The notes: generated by a model not told the origin, from the letters alone. 64,000 nt of DNA from Corallococcus interemptor (GCF_003668875.1 NZ_RAWM01000018.1:1-64000), one strand, 5' to 3'; shown: positions 8,514-16,865, numbered from the stretch's first letter. Made by a program: numbers and translations.

Positions 8514-8865
8514 GGGGGACTCGTTCGTTGGGGGGAAGCATGGACATGAGCCGTTCACGCACGCGGGCGAGGTCGAAGAGCTGCCGTTCGACCTCCGCCA
8601 GGCGTTCACGGTGGACCGCGAGCGCGTCCGGGCAGATGGCGTCCGTGACCTGCCGGAGCATGCAGCGCGGGAAGGTGGCGATCTCCTCCAGGGAGAAGCC
8701 CAGGCGGATCATCCGGGCCACCTGCATGACCTGGGGGACGGCGACCTCGTCGAAGTCACGGTAGCCGTTGTCGCGGCGGTGCGAGGCGAGCAGCCCCGCC
8801 TTGTCGTAGTGGCGGATGGACCGCGCGCTGCTGCCCGTGCGCCGGGCGAGTTCTCCGATGTTCAT
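8500..8865 (-). CDS. MerR family transcriptional regulator
   Basis: A 121-residue MerR-type regulator. The winged helix-turn-helix occupies residues 1-70 (MNIGELARRTGSSARSIRHY, then KAGLLASHRRDNGYRDF). A coiled-coil dimerisation helix follows and includes Cys in PRCMLRQVTDAICPDAL. There is no long effector domain, so it resembles the SoxR/CueR-length subfamily, but the metal-binding cysteine pattern of those sensors is not obvious. It overlaps the downstream hydrolase by 14 bp and probably controls that operon. The region upstream (8866-9207) contains two 25-bp palindromes, though these resemble dispersed repeats more than a MerR operator. Confidence 0.88.
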   Translation of the reverse strand: MNIGELARRTGSSARSIRHYDKAGLLASHRRDNGYRDFDEVAVPQVMQVARMIRLGFSLEEIATFPRCMLRQVTDAICPDALAVHRERLAEVERQLFDLARVRERLMSMLPPNERVPHEPS

Positions 8866-8883
8866 CGATTCTCCTGAGTCCAG

Positions 8884-9186
8884 ATGTCAGGGACCCCTAA
8901 CATCCACGCGGCTCGCTTCCCGCCCGACACGCTCAAAACCTGTCCGACAGTCGGACAGGTTCGAGCGGCTGGGATGGCGCAGGGCCTCCCCTCCGCGCGG
9001 GCCCCAACTTGTCCGACTGTCGGACAGGTTTTTACGGTGCGCCTCCGGCGGGGCGGCCTGACGCGGGTTCTCTCCTTCTCATTCGGGGAGACGGACTTCA
9101 TGTTCGGGAGCTTCGGGCCTGCCACCGGTGTCAAGGTCAAGACCCCAGTGGGGAATGTGACGGTGATGGCCTCACTCGATGCCTGA
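8884..9186 (+). CDS. doubtful small ORF across a palindromic repeat pair
   Basis: An open frame of 100 codons lies between the merR start and the MFS start. Each of the two palindromes translates to TCPTVGQV, so its apparent internal repeat is a by-product of the DNA repeat. No family is recognised and there is no convincing ribosome binding site. The C-terminal part (SFGETDFMFGSFGPATGVKV) has a slightly more protein-like composition. I would annotate it only if homologues conserve the frame outside the palindromes. Confidence 0.2.
   Translation: MSGTPNIHAARFPPDTLKTCPTVGQVRAAGMAQGLPSARAPTCPTVGQVFTVRLRRGGLTRVLSFSFGETDFMFGSFGPATGVKVKTPVGNVTVMASLDA
8937..8961. repeat. 25-bp palindrome, copy 1
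   Basis: Arms AACCTGTCCGA and TCGGACAGGTT (11 bp, perfect) surround a 3-base centre. On the minus strand the copy is followed by TTTT. It pairs with the inverted second copy at 9006. Confidence 0.85.
9006..9030. repeat. 25-bp palindrome, copy 2
   Basis: Same palindrome as at 8937 with one mismatch in the left arm (AACTTGTCCGA / TCGGACAGGTT). It is followed on the plus strand by a T-run (GGTTTTTA). The two copies face outwards, each with Ts on its outer side, like a two-unit REP/BIME element or a small MITE. Confidence 0.85.
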
Positions 9187-9207
9187 GCGCGATCTAGGGT
9201 GCTCCGC

Positions 9208-10404
9208 GTGAGTGTCTCTTCGCCCGTGCCCCGTCCGCGTCCCGCGCTTCTCACGCTTGCCTACTTGGCCTTCGTCAGCCTGGGGTTGCCGGACGCGGTG
9301 CTGGGCGTCGCGTGGCCGTCACTGCGCACCACGTTCGGCCTGTCCCAGGCGACGATGGGCGCCATCCTGGGGACCGCGGCCGTCGCGTACTTCATCTCCG
9401 GACTGCTCGCGGGCCGGCTGATGCGGGCCATGAACCTGGGGCTGCTGCTGGCGCTGAGCACCGGCTCGGTGGCGCTGGGGCTCACGGGGTACTCGACGGT
9501 GCCCCTGTTCGCGCTGTTCCTGGCCGCTGCTTGCTTCATTGGCTTCGGCTCGGGCGCCATCGACTCCGCGCTCAACAACTACGCGGCCCAGAACTTCGGC
9601 CCCAAGCACATGTCCTGGTTGCACGCGGCCTACAGCGTGGGCGCGGCGATGGGCCCCGTGCTGATGACCGCGCTGCTCGCGCGAGGCGCAGGGTGGCGCA
9701 CGGGCTATGCCGTCCTCGCCGTCACCCTGGGCACGCTGGCCCTGTCGTTCCTGGTGATGCGCCGGCTGTGGGACGCGCCCTCGGCGCCGGGAGAGGAACC
9801 CCGGGCGGAGGTGCCCACCGCGTCCGCGATGGAGGCCGTGCGCCGTCCCCGCGTGTGGCTGCAGATCCTCACGTTCTTCTTCTACACGGGCCTGGAGGTG
9901 ACGGCCGGCCAGTGGAGCTTCACGGTGCTCACCGAAGGCCGGGGCCTGCACACCGCCGCCGCGGGCACCTTCGTGAGCCTCTACTGGGGCAGCCTGCTCG
10001 CGGGGCGTGTGCTGTCCGGCTTCGTCGTCGAACACCTCGGACCGGTGCGCATGCTGCGCGGGAGCACCGCGCTGGCGGTGGCGGGCGCCGTCCTGTTCGC
10101 GATTCCCTCCGTGCCTCCCGCGCTGGGCCTCGTGTTGCTGGGGCTCGCGCTCGCGCCCATCTTCCCGGCCCTCATGTCGGTGACGCCGGGCCGCGTGGGG
10201 CTGGATGTCTCCGCGCACGCCGTGGGCTTCCAGGTCAGCGCGGCGACGACGGGCGTGGCGGCGATCCCCAGCCTCGCGGGGATCATCGCGGAGCGGTGGG
10301 GGCTCCAGTTCATCGCCCCCTACATGCTCGGGGTCGCCGTGGTGCTGCTCGGGGTGCACGGCGTGCTGTCCGCCGTGGCGGACCGCCCCCAGCTCTCGCG
10401 CTGA
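9208..10404 (+). CDS. MFS transporter
   Basis: A 398-residue major facilitator with twelve predicted hydrophobic segments, beginning ALLTLAYLAFVSLGLPDAVLG. The first six-helix bundle is followed by a charged central loop (around SAPGEEPRAEVPT) and the second bundle. The arrangement and the motif GFGSGAIDSALNNYAAQNFG resemble fucose/glucose permease-like MFS members (FucP/YfmO branch). The GTG start at 9208 has AGGG upstream; a GTG at 9199 is possible. Substrate unknown. The gene is convergent with the metallophosphoesterase, with only 3 bp between stop codons. Confidence 0.88.
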   Translation: MSVSSPVPRPRPALLTLAYLAFVSLGLPDAVLGVAWPSLRTTFGLSQATMGAILGTAAVAYFISGLLAGRLMRAMNLGLLLALSTGSVALGLTGYSTVPLFALFLAAACFIGFGSGAIDSALNNYAAQNFGPKHMSWLHAAYSVGAAMGPVLMTALLARGAGWRTGYAVLAVTLGTLALSFLVMRRLWDAPSAPGEEPRAEVPTASAMEAVRRPRVWLQILTFFFYTGLEVTAGQWSFTVLTEGRGLHTAAAGTFVSLYWGSLLAGRVLSGFVVEHLGPVRMLRGSTALAVAGAVLFAIPSVPPALGLVLLGLALAPIFPALMSVTPGRVGLDVSAHAVGFQVSAATTGVAAIPSLAGIIAERWGLQFIAPYMLGVAVVLLGVHGVLSAVADRPQLSR

Positions 10405-10407
10405 GCG

Positions 10408-11781
10408 TCAGCTCCCCGCCGGCAGCTCCGCGCTCCTCAGCATCTTGGGGCCTTGCTCCGTCCACTGCGACAGCCGCAGCGTCGCGCCCCGCGTCCCGGT
10501 GCGCGGCTCCACCTCCACGAAGGTGAAGCGCTGCTCCAGCTTCGCGCGCTGCTGCTTCGCGGGCTCCAGCGAGGGATTGACCTGGAGCTCCGCGAGGTAT
10601 TCACCCCATTCCTCGTCGGTGGCCTCCGGAGCGGGGAGCCGCAGGAGGGAGATCCACGTGCCGGTGTTGGCGTAGAGGGGGCCATTGCCCTCGTGCCAGC
10701 GGGCCGCGTGCGTGTGGCCCATCACCACCGCATGGGGGTTGTACTTCTTGCCCAGCCGAGCGGTCTCCGCGAGCTCGTCCTTGCCCGGCTCCAGGGCGAA
10801 GTAGTCCGTGCCCGTCCTTCCCGCGACCGCGCGGTGCAGCCGCGCGTAGAGCGCGAAGCCCGCCCGGGCCAGCTTCAGCCGGGCGCGGCCCAGGGCCTCC
10901 GGATTGTCGAAGGCGTTGAGCTTCTCCGGGTCGAGCACCGACAGGAGCGCGTCCACCTCGTCGTCCTTCAGGTCCACCCGCGCCAGGCTGCGCGCCAGGT
11001 GCACGTCCGCTTCCGAACCGCCCACCGCGTCCATGGGTTCGAGCGCGAAGGCCGGCGCGAGGCCCCGGTTCTGCAGCAGGCGCCGGATGAGCGTGAGCGT
11101 CCCGGGCGTGAACAGGACCTTGAGCGCGTCCGGCTTCACGCCGAGCGCCACCATCACCGCGCCCTCGAAGTCCGGCTTGAGCAGGTCCATGTACCGCATG
11201 CGGTGCTGGTGCTTGAGCGGGTTGAGCAGCGTCTTCACCAGCACCGAGCCCGGCGGATACCGGAAGCGGTTCGCCCGCTCCGGCGACAGCAGCGAGGGGT
11301 AGTCGATGCGGTTCGCCACGTCGGTGTGCTCACCGTGCGTGACGAGCACGCGCGACCCGCCGACCTCCAGTTGCAGCGGCGCGGTGCCGTCCCGGAACTC
11401 CAGCCGCGAAGCCACCTCCCGGGGCTGTCCCAGCGCGGAGCGGATCACCTCCTGGACCTCCGGCAGCGCCAGCTCCAGGTCGTGGTTGCCCACCACCATC
11501 GTCGCCCGGCCGCCCGCGGCCAGCACCCGCCCGAGCGCCTTCAACGCGGGCGCCGTCGTCGCGGACGTCACCAGGGCCCGGGCCTGCTCCAGCGTCCGCT
11601 GGGGATCCACCGCCAGCGGGTCGTCATTGAGCAGGAAGTCGAAGCTGTCCCCGTTGAGGACGACGTGGGTGGGCTCGCGGGTGAAGGAGTCGAAGAGGGC
11701 GGGCAGCTCGGCGGCGCCCGCGAAGATGTCGTAGGGGCCTCCGTTGCCGAGGTGGAGGTCGCTGAGAATGAGCGTTCGCAT
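10408..11781 (-). CDS. calcineurin-like metallophosphoesterase
   Basis: A 457-residue protein with the full metallophosphoesterase motif set: SDLHLG (7-12), NGDSFDF, VVGNHDLEL, VTHGEHTD and the late GHTHAARW. These ligate a dinuclear metal centre. Between the last two motifs is a long helical insert (about 200 residues) that is not typical of small phosphodiesterases. The ATG at 11781 has AAAGGAG 9 nt upstream. The gene follows the C25-like peptidase by 15 bp on the same strand, so the two are almost certainly one operon. Substrate (nucleotide, phospholipid or phosphoprotein) cannot be assigned. Confidence 0.88.
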   Translation of the reverse strand: MRTLILSDLHLGNGGPYDIFAGAAELPALFDSFTREPTHVVLNGDSFDFLLNDDPLAVDPQRTLEQARALVTSATTAPALKALGRVLAAGGRATMVVGNHDLELALPEVQEVIRSALGQPREVASRLEFRDGTAPLQLEVGGSRVLVTHGEHTDVANRIDYPSLLSPERANRFRYPPGSVLVKTLLNPLKHQHRMRYMDLLKPDFEGAVMVALGVKPDALKVLFTPGTLTLIRRLLQNRGLAPAFALEPMDAVGGSEADVHLARSLARVDLKDDEVDALLSVLDPEKLNAFDNPEALGRARLKLARAGFALYARLHRAVAGRTGTDYFALEPGKDELAETARLGKKYNPHAVVMGHTHAARWHEGNGPLYANTGTWISLLRLPAPEATDEEWGEYLAELQVNPSLEPAKQQRAKLEQRFTFVEVEPRTGTRGATLRLSQWTEQGPKMLRSAELPAGS

Positions 11782-11796
11782 GGGTCGATGCTCCTT

Positions 11797-13269
11797 TCAG
11801 GGAAGCGCCTGCAGGTCGTTGTGCCGGATGCTCACGGCGGGATCGCCGAGCACCACGTAGTTGCGAGCGTCGTTGCGTTCGATCCACCGGTACAGCAGAT
11901 CCCGGGGCGCGAGCTTTCCGTCGGACGTGTTGGTGTCCAGGTGCGTGAGCAGGATGTTGTTTGCGGCGGAGAACCGGTCGCGGAAGTCCTTGAGCGCGTG
12001 GCCCACCGGCATGCCCGCCATGATCTTCCAGAGCGATTGGTAGAAGGGATGAATGGTCGTCTTGGCCAGTTGCAGCGGCCGGATGGAAAAACCCCAGGCC
12101 CGCTCCACGTGGCCAATCACCGCCAGCGCGCCGCCGTTGGGATGGGCCAGCAGCCGCCGGGGCAGGGCCGCGATGAAGGGGGCGCTCGCCAGCGCGTTGC
12201 CGCTGCGTGAGGCATTGAGCGGGAACTCGTCATGCGCGGGCGTGCCCATGCCGAAGCAGGCGAAGAAGAACGCCACCAGGCCATGGAGCCGGGCGTCGTC
12301 CTGGATGTCCGACGCGGACACGTAGTGCGCGGGCGCCATCGCGCCAAAGCCGCTCCAGTCCTGGCTCAGCAGGGCGCCCTGTTTCGTGAGCTGGAGCGGA
12401 TCATCCGCCTTGAAGCCCACGCCATGGGACGCGGTGAAGAGCACCGCCGGGCGAACCTCCCGGCCGTGGAGCGCGTCCAGCAACCACTCCCGGGTCGCGT
12501 CGTCCTCGATGGCGTCACGGCTGGCGAAGCGGACCTTCGCGGCAACCGTCTTCGCCAGTTGGGGAGGCAGACCCAGTGGCGCACCGCGCGCCAGCGGGGC
12601 GACGAGGCTGTCCGCGCTGAGCTCCGTCGAGCGGTCCCCGGGGTGCCTGGGTCCCCACCAGCTCACCTGCCGGTGGTTGGGCACGGACGCCGCCGTCTCA
12701 TACGCCACCACGCTGTCCGCGTAGCGTGCGTACTCCTCGGGCGTGTCGAAGGAGAGGCGTCCTACGGCATAGGACAAGGAGAGCGAGTGCTGCACGTCGA
12801 ATGGGATGACGTCGGGCCCGCCCACGAGCAGCAGGTAATAGGGCACGAGGGTCGGATCCACGTCGCCGATGGGCGCCCCGTGCCGCTCCAGGAACTGATG
12901 CGCCGTCTCACCAGGCTGGTAGATGAGGACGTGGCACCGGTCCGCTTCTTCCACGCGCTCACGCCGGTGGGCGATGAGCGCCTCCAGGCTCTTGCGAAGC
13001 GCCTCGGATGCGGACGCGGGGAACACCACGCCCCATCCGGACTTCGTGTAGTCGTCCTCTGGCGCGTCGAAAGGCGTGGTGAATTTGGTGTTCCAGTTGA
13101 GGCGCTGGACCCACTTCCTCCAGGCCTCGAACCGGGCGGTCTCGACTTGAGGATCCGCCACCTCCGCGGCCGCGGGCAACGCGATGGGCGGCACCAGGTA
13201 CTGCCCGGTGGTGCCGTCGATGCCGTTGAGGACCAGCGGATCCTCCGGGCGGTTGATGGGGCGCTCCAC
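11797..13269 (-). CDS. gingipain-like (peptidase C25 / clan CD) cysteine peptidase
   Basis: A 490-residue protein resembling peptidase family C25. A Rossmann-like N-terminal half contains YYLLLVGGPDVIPFD and SYAVGRLSFDTPEEYARYAD, the segment typical of gingipain catalytic domains. The likely dyad is His282 in FTASHGVGF and Cys338 in FFFACFGMGTP. The C-terminal pieces GGALAVIGHVERAWG and YVVLGDPAVSI also match C25. No signal peptide is seen, so it is probably cytoplasmic, unlike secreted gingipains. The GTG at 13269 has AGGAGG 5 nt upstream; GTG 13275 is the alternative. It forms an operon with a metallophosphoesterase and is divergent from the lanthipeptide genes. Target unknown. Confidence 0.75.
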   Translation of the reverse strand: MERPINRPEDPLVLNGIDGTTGQYLVPPIALPAAAEVADPQVETARFEAWRKWVQRLNWNTKFTTPFDAPEDDYTKSGWGVVFPASASEALRKSLEALIAHRRERVEEADRCHVLIYQPGETAHQFLERHGAPIGDVDPTLVPYYLLLVGGPDVIPFDVQHSLSLSYAVGRLSFDTPEEYARYADSVVAYETAASVPNHRQVSWWGPRHPGDRSTELSADSLVAPLARGAPLGLPPQLAKTVAAKVRFASRDAIEDDATREWLLDALHGREVRPAVLFTASHGVGFKADDPLQLTKQGALLSQDWSGFGAMAPAHYVSASDIQDDARLHGLVAFFFACFGMGTPAHDEFPLNASRSGNALASAPFIAALPRRLLAHPNGGALAVIGHVERAWGFSIRPLQLAKTTIHPFYQSLWKIMAGMPVGHALKDFRDRFSAANNILLTHLDTNTSDGKLAPRDLLYRWIERNDARNYVVLGDPAVSIRHNDLQALP

Positions 13270-13648
13270 GTTCACCTCCTCCCCGACATCCTAGGCATCC
13301 ACGCTGACCTGGAAAGAGCGGACAGGGGCCCGGGTGTCGGGCGCCCGGCGTTCAGAGGCGCCCGGTGTCGCGTGGCGTGCGCGCATTCCGACCGTGGGGC
13401 CGGCGTGTCACCTGGTCCACGGTGGGCTCGTCCCCTCGGACAGAGGCCCGCCGTTTCATGGTGGCAATCCCTTACGCCAGGTTCGCGCCTCGCTGGACTT
13501 GTGGCGTGTGAGCGCAAGCCTTTGTGCGGTGTATGACTTTGGCCTGACGCGTCTGGCATTGCGGGGCGTGTCTGTGTTCACGTTCGCGCCGCGTCCGGCG
13601 CACATGGCACCCCTCGCCAGGTCCGTCCGGACGCGAGGGAGAACACTC
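13270..13648. other. divergent intergenic region, C25-like peptidase / lanthipeptide precursor
   Basis: About 380 bp without a convincing gene. It must hold the promoters of both the minus-strand peptidase operon and the plus-strand lanthipeptide operon. I see no clear -35/-10 pair, no perfect long palindrome and no sigma-54 site with correct spacing. The stretch 13540-13600 is slightly less GC-rich. Confidence 0.5.
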
Positions 13649-13846
13649 ATGCAGAAGAAGCCCGAGTTCCAGGAAGTGGTGGAGGGCTGGCTGGCCGGCA
13701 ATGAGGAGTCCCATGGCATGACCAACCCGGCGGGACCGCTCTTCGTGGGAGGTGAGCGCACGGAGCAGGCGCTCACCGAGTCCAACCTGGTGGCGGACAC
13801 GGGTTGCAGCAGCTGCACCGCGTCCACGACCGCGTTCTGCTGTTGA
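13649..13846 (+). CDS. lanA: class II lanthipeptide precursor peptide
   Basis: A 65-residue peptide encoded directly upstream of a LanM synthetase. The ATG has GAGGGAG upstream at 8-9 nt. The acidic leader contains NPAGPLFVGG (26-35), reminiscent of the NPAG motif of mersacidin/lichenicidin-type leaders. The C-terminal core is Ser/Thr/Cys-rich, with cysteines at 53, 56, 64 and 65 and seven Ser/Thr residues from 51 to 61, so up to four thioether rings are possible. No Gly-Gly or Gly-Ala site lies directly before the core; the only GG is at 34-35, about 15 residues upstream. The expected product is a short lanthipeptide ending in Phe-Cys-Cys. The symbol is generic. Confidence 0.85.
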   Translation: MQKKPEFQEVVEGWLAGNEESHGMTNPAGPLFVGGERTEQALTESNLVADTGCSSCTASTTAFCC

Positions 13847-13877
13847 TCCATCGCGGCCCCCCGTCCGCATGAATCAC

Positions 13878-13907
13878 CCCTCCGGCGCCGTGCGCGGCAC
13901 CGGAGGG
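13878..13907 (+). terminator. stem-loop between precursor and LanM (attenuator-like)
   Basis: CCCTCCGG (13878-13885) pairs with CCGGAGGG (13900-13907); after one mismatch GCCG pairs with CGGC around a TGCG loop. It lies 31 bp after the precursor stop. Such structures in lanthipeptide operons typically let most transcripts stop after lanA, giving excess precursor over enzyme. There is no strong T-run. Confidence 0.55.
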
Positions 13908-13954
13908 CCTTCCACGATTCCCCTCACCGGTCCCCACCCCCAGGGAGCCCCCTC

Positions 13955-16819
13955 ATGGTCCACGAGGAAGCGTCGATGGCTGCCGAGGTCCCTCCCGAGG
14001 GATGGCTCGCGCGCCCCGTGAACGTCCTGCTGGCGCCGCACCTGGACGCGCTGTCCGAACGGCTCTCTCAAATACAGGGCCTGTCCTCCGCCGAGCGCGA
14101 CGTGGTGGAGGCCGCGGCCCGCGAGATGCTCGGCTTCAGCGCCCAGCTCAAGCTCAACCGCGTGCTCCTCCTGGAGCTGCACGCAGCGTCGCTGGAGGGC
14201 CGGCTCGACGCGGCGGACTCGCCGGGGAGGTGGGCCCAGTTCCTCGACCACGCGTGCTCGTCCCGCTTCCACGAGCACCTGCGCGGCCGCTACCCGCCGC
14301 TCCTGGACCGGCTGGGGACGTTGGGCCGGCTCCAGACCCAGGCGGTGCTGCGCCTGACGGAGCGGTTCGTCGCGGACCGGGAGTCCCTGCCGGAGCTGCC
14401 CGGCCGTCCGCGCGGCGCGCTGAGGCGCCTGCGGCTGGGGGAGGGGGATGCCCACCGGGGCGGGCAGACGGTGGCGCTGCTGGACCTGGACGAAGGCCGG
14501 GTGCTCTACAAGCCGCGCTGCATGCGCGTGGATCTCGCGCTGGAGCGGCTGCTCGCGCGGGTGCTGGCGCCGGAGGCCGGTGCCACGCGGATCCGCGTGC
14601 CGTCCGTGCTGGTGCGCGCCGGCTATGGCTGGGCCGAGTTCGTGGAGCACCGCTACTGTGAAGGCGAGGCCGAGCTCGCGCGCTTCTACCGGAACCTGGG
14701 CCACTGGCTCGCGGTGATGCGGCTTCTGGGCGGCACGGACCTGCATTCTGAAAACCTCATCGCGCACGGGCCGGTGCCCGTGGTGGTGGACGTGGAGAGC
14801 CTCTTCACGCCGGACCCACCTGTGCCTCCGGCGGGGCGCGGGCTGGCGGTGGACCTGGCCGCGAAGGCCATCCGAGGCACCGTCCTGCGCACGGGGCTGC
14901 TCCCGGTGCGCAGCGGAGGCCCGGGGCTGGGCGGCCTGGACATCTCCGCGGCGGGCTCGCTCCCGGGGCAGCAGCCGCGCATCCCGGCGCCCCTCATCGT
15001 CGGCGGCGGCACGGACGGCGCGCGCCTGGGCATGGCGCTGATGGAGCGCCCGATGTCGAAGAACCATCCCAGCCCGGACCCCGTGCTCGCGCGGCACTGG
15101 GATCAGGTCGTGGAGGGCTTCCACGAGCTCACCTCCCGGATGAAGACCCTGGACGCGTACGGCGGGCTGCGGCCGCTGCTGGAGCCGTTCACGGGCGCCG
15201 TCGTCCGGCGCATCCTGCGGCCCACGCAGACGTACGCGGAGCTGTCGCGGATGCTCTGGCACCCGGCCTCGCTGTACGACGCGCCCAAGGCCCATGCGCG
15301 TGCGCGGGACGTGATGCGCAAGAACGCGGACGTGTCTCCCGGCGCGCCGTCCTCGACGCCTGTCATCGACTCGGAGCTCGCGGACCTGTGCGTGGGGGAC
15401 ATCCCGGTGTTCACCCAGCCGGTGACGCGGAGCGTGCTCGACGCCGCGTTGGAGGCGTGGCGTTCGGTGGACGAGCCGCTGGAGGAGATGACCATCCAGA
15501 GCACGCTGATCAGCGCGTACCTCAACGAGAAGACCGTCCCCCCGAGAGTCCCCGCGCCGGCCACGCCCGCGCGCCACGAGCGGCTGGACGTGCGGCGCCG
15601 GGCACAGCTGTCCAAGCTGGTCCAACGTGTGAGCGACGCGGCCGTGCGGGGACCGGATGGGACGGCGACGTGGATCAGCCCGGTGCTCGCCGAGCATGGC
15701 TGGGCGGTGCGGCCGCTCTCCGCCGAGCACTACAGCGGACAGGGCGGCGTGGCGGTGGTGCTGGCCCAGTACCTGCGCGAGGTGCACCACGGCCGCGCGG
15801 ACGAGGTGGAAGGCCTGCCCGGGCTGCTGGAGGGCACGCTCGCGGTGCTGCGCGCCACGGAGGACCGCGTGCCGGTGAAGTCGCCGGGTGGCTTCTCCGG
15901 GCTCGCGTCCCAGGTGTGGATCTGGTCCACGCTGCACGACCTGGGCACCGTCCCGGGCGCGTTGGACCGGGCCCGCGAGCGCGCGGCGGCGCTGACGCCA
16001 CAGGTGCTGGACGCGGACGGGCTGTTCGAGGTGCTGGGCGGCGTGGCGGGCGTCATCGTCCCGATGCTCAACCTGGTGGACCAGACCGGCGAGCCGAAGT
16101 GGCTGGACGTCGCGGCGCACGCGGGCCGGAGGCTGGAGGACACGGCGCGCAGCGTGGGCGGCGACGCGCGCTGGTCCACGTCGATGTTCCCGGAGCCCAT
16201 CGGCGGCTTCGCGCACGGCACGGCGGGCATCGCCTGGGCGCTGGCGCGGCTGGGGCTGAGCGCGGCGGGGACGGCGGCGGACCGGCGGCGGTGGCGCAGC
16301 CTGTCCGAGCGCGCCTTCGACTTCGTGGACGGGCTCTACCGGCCGGACGTGGGCAACTGGACGGACCTCCGCCGCCCGGACGCCACGGATCAGCTGACGT
16401 CGTGGTGCCACGGGAGCACCGGCATCGGCCTGGCGGCGGCGGACCTCTTTGCCCGCACCGGGACGGCGCGCTACCGGGACCTGTTCCAGCGGGCCCGGAG
16501 CGCGGCCGTGCGCGAGGGCTTCGGCTGGACCCACACCCTGTGCCACGGCGACCTGGGGTTGTGGGAGCTGCTGGAGACAGCGCGGCGGCTGTCGTCGGAG
16601 CCGCTGTCGCCCGAGCGCGAGGCGCTGGACGCGGAGCTCATCTCCGGCCTGGAGGCGCGCGGCCCGGTGGCGGGGCTGGCTCGCGACGCGTTCTCACCCG
16701 GGTTGATGGCGGGGCTGGGCGGCGTCATCCACACGCTGCTGCGCATGCACCCGGAGAGCCGGCTGGTGTCGCCGCTCCTGCTGGGACGCGCGCCGGACAT
16801 GGATCCGGACGCGTTCTGA
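13955..16819 (+). CDS. lanM: class II lanthionine synthetase LanM
   Basis: A 954-residue bifunctional enzyme that dehydrates Ser/Thr in the precursor and cyclises Cys onto the products. The N-terminal dehydratase half shows kinase-like motifs: YKPR with Lys186, TDLHSENLIA with Asp262 and His264, and VVVDVES with Asp279 and Glu281. The C-terminal LanC-like cyclase carries the zinc ligands Cys818 (WCHG) and Cys863-His864 (LCHGDLG), plus FAHGTAGIAWAL. The ATG at 13955 has AGGGAG 8 nt upstream. No LanT transporter/protease, immunity or extra tailoring gene follows; the next gene is a convergent helicase. Export and leader removal must come from elsewhere, or from the divergent C25-like peptidase, which is speculation. 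Confidence 0.95.
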   Translation: MVHEEASMAAEVPPEGWLARPVNVLLAPHLDALSERLSQIQGLSSAERDVVEAAAREMLGFSAQLKLNRVLLLELHAASLEGRLDAADSPGRWAQFLDHACSSRFHEHLRGRYPPLLDRLGTLGRLQTQAVLRLTERFVADRESLPELPGRPRGALRRLRLGEGDAHRGGQTVALLDLDEGRVLYKPRCMRVDLALERLLARVLAPEAGATRIRVPSVLVRAGYGWAEFVEHRYCEGEAELARFYRNLGHWLAVMRLLGGTDLHSENLIAHGPVPVVVDVESLFTPDPPVPPAGRGLAVDLAAKAIRGTVLRTGLLPVRSGGPGLGGLDISAAGSLPGQQPRIPAPLIVGGGTDGARLGMALMERPMSKNHPSPDPVLARHWDQVVEGFHELTSRMKTLDAYGGLRPLLEPFTGAVVRRILRPTQTYAELSRMLWHPASLYDAPKAHARARDVMRKNADVSPGAPSSTPVIDSELADLCVGDIPVFTQPVTRSVLDAALEAWRSVDEPLEEMTIQSTLISAYLNEKTVPPRVPAPATPARHERLDVRRRAQLSKLVQRVSDAAVRGPDGTATWISPVLAEHGWAVRPLSAEHYSGQGGVAVVLAQYLREVHHGRADEVEGLPGLLEGTLAVLRATEDRVPVKSPGGFSGLASQVWIWSTLHDLGTVPGALDRARERAAALTPQVLDADGLFEVLGGVAGVIVPMLNLVDQTGEPKWLDVAAHAGRRLEDTARSVGGDARWSTSMFPEPIGGFAHGTAGIAWALARLGLSAAGTAADRRRWRSLSERAFDFVDGLYRPDVGNWTDLRRPDATDQLTSWCHGSTGIGLAAADLFARTGTARYRDLFQRARSAAVREGFGWTHTLCHGDLGLWELLETARRLSSEPLSPEREALDAELISGLEARGPVAGLARDAFSPGLMAGLGGVIHTLLRMHPESRLVSPLLLGRAPDMDPDAF

Positions 16820-16827
16820 AGCCCACG

Positions 16828-16865
16828 TCACCGGCCCGCCCGTGACGGACAGGGCCGGTGACGCG
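16828..16865. terminator. bidirectional stem-loop terminator, lanM / helicase
   Basis: CGTCACCGGCCC (16828-16839) and GGGCCGGTGACG (16854-16865) form a perfect 12-bp stem with a 14-nt loop in the 57-bp gap between two convergent genes. There is no T-tract, so it may act by blocking read-through in both directions. Confidence 0.7.

Noticed and set aside
8862-9254. Minus-strand 130-codon frame through the palindrome pair
   Set aside because: Its repeated TCPTVGQV segments come from the palindromes; it overlaps the MFS start and has no ribosome binding site.
10453-12210. 585-codon plus-strand frame opposite the metallophosphoesterase and C25-like genes
   Set aside because: Shadow of GC-rich codons: Arg/Val/Gly/His-rich, no domain, opposite to two well-supported genes.
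13461-13476. Sigma-54-like -24/-12 element upstream of the lanthipeptide precursor
   Set aside because: The GG-to-GC distance is one base too long and the flanks do not match the consensus.
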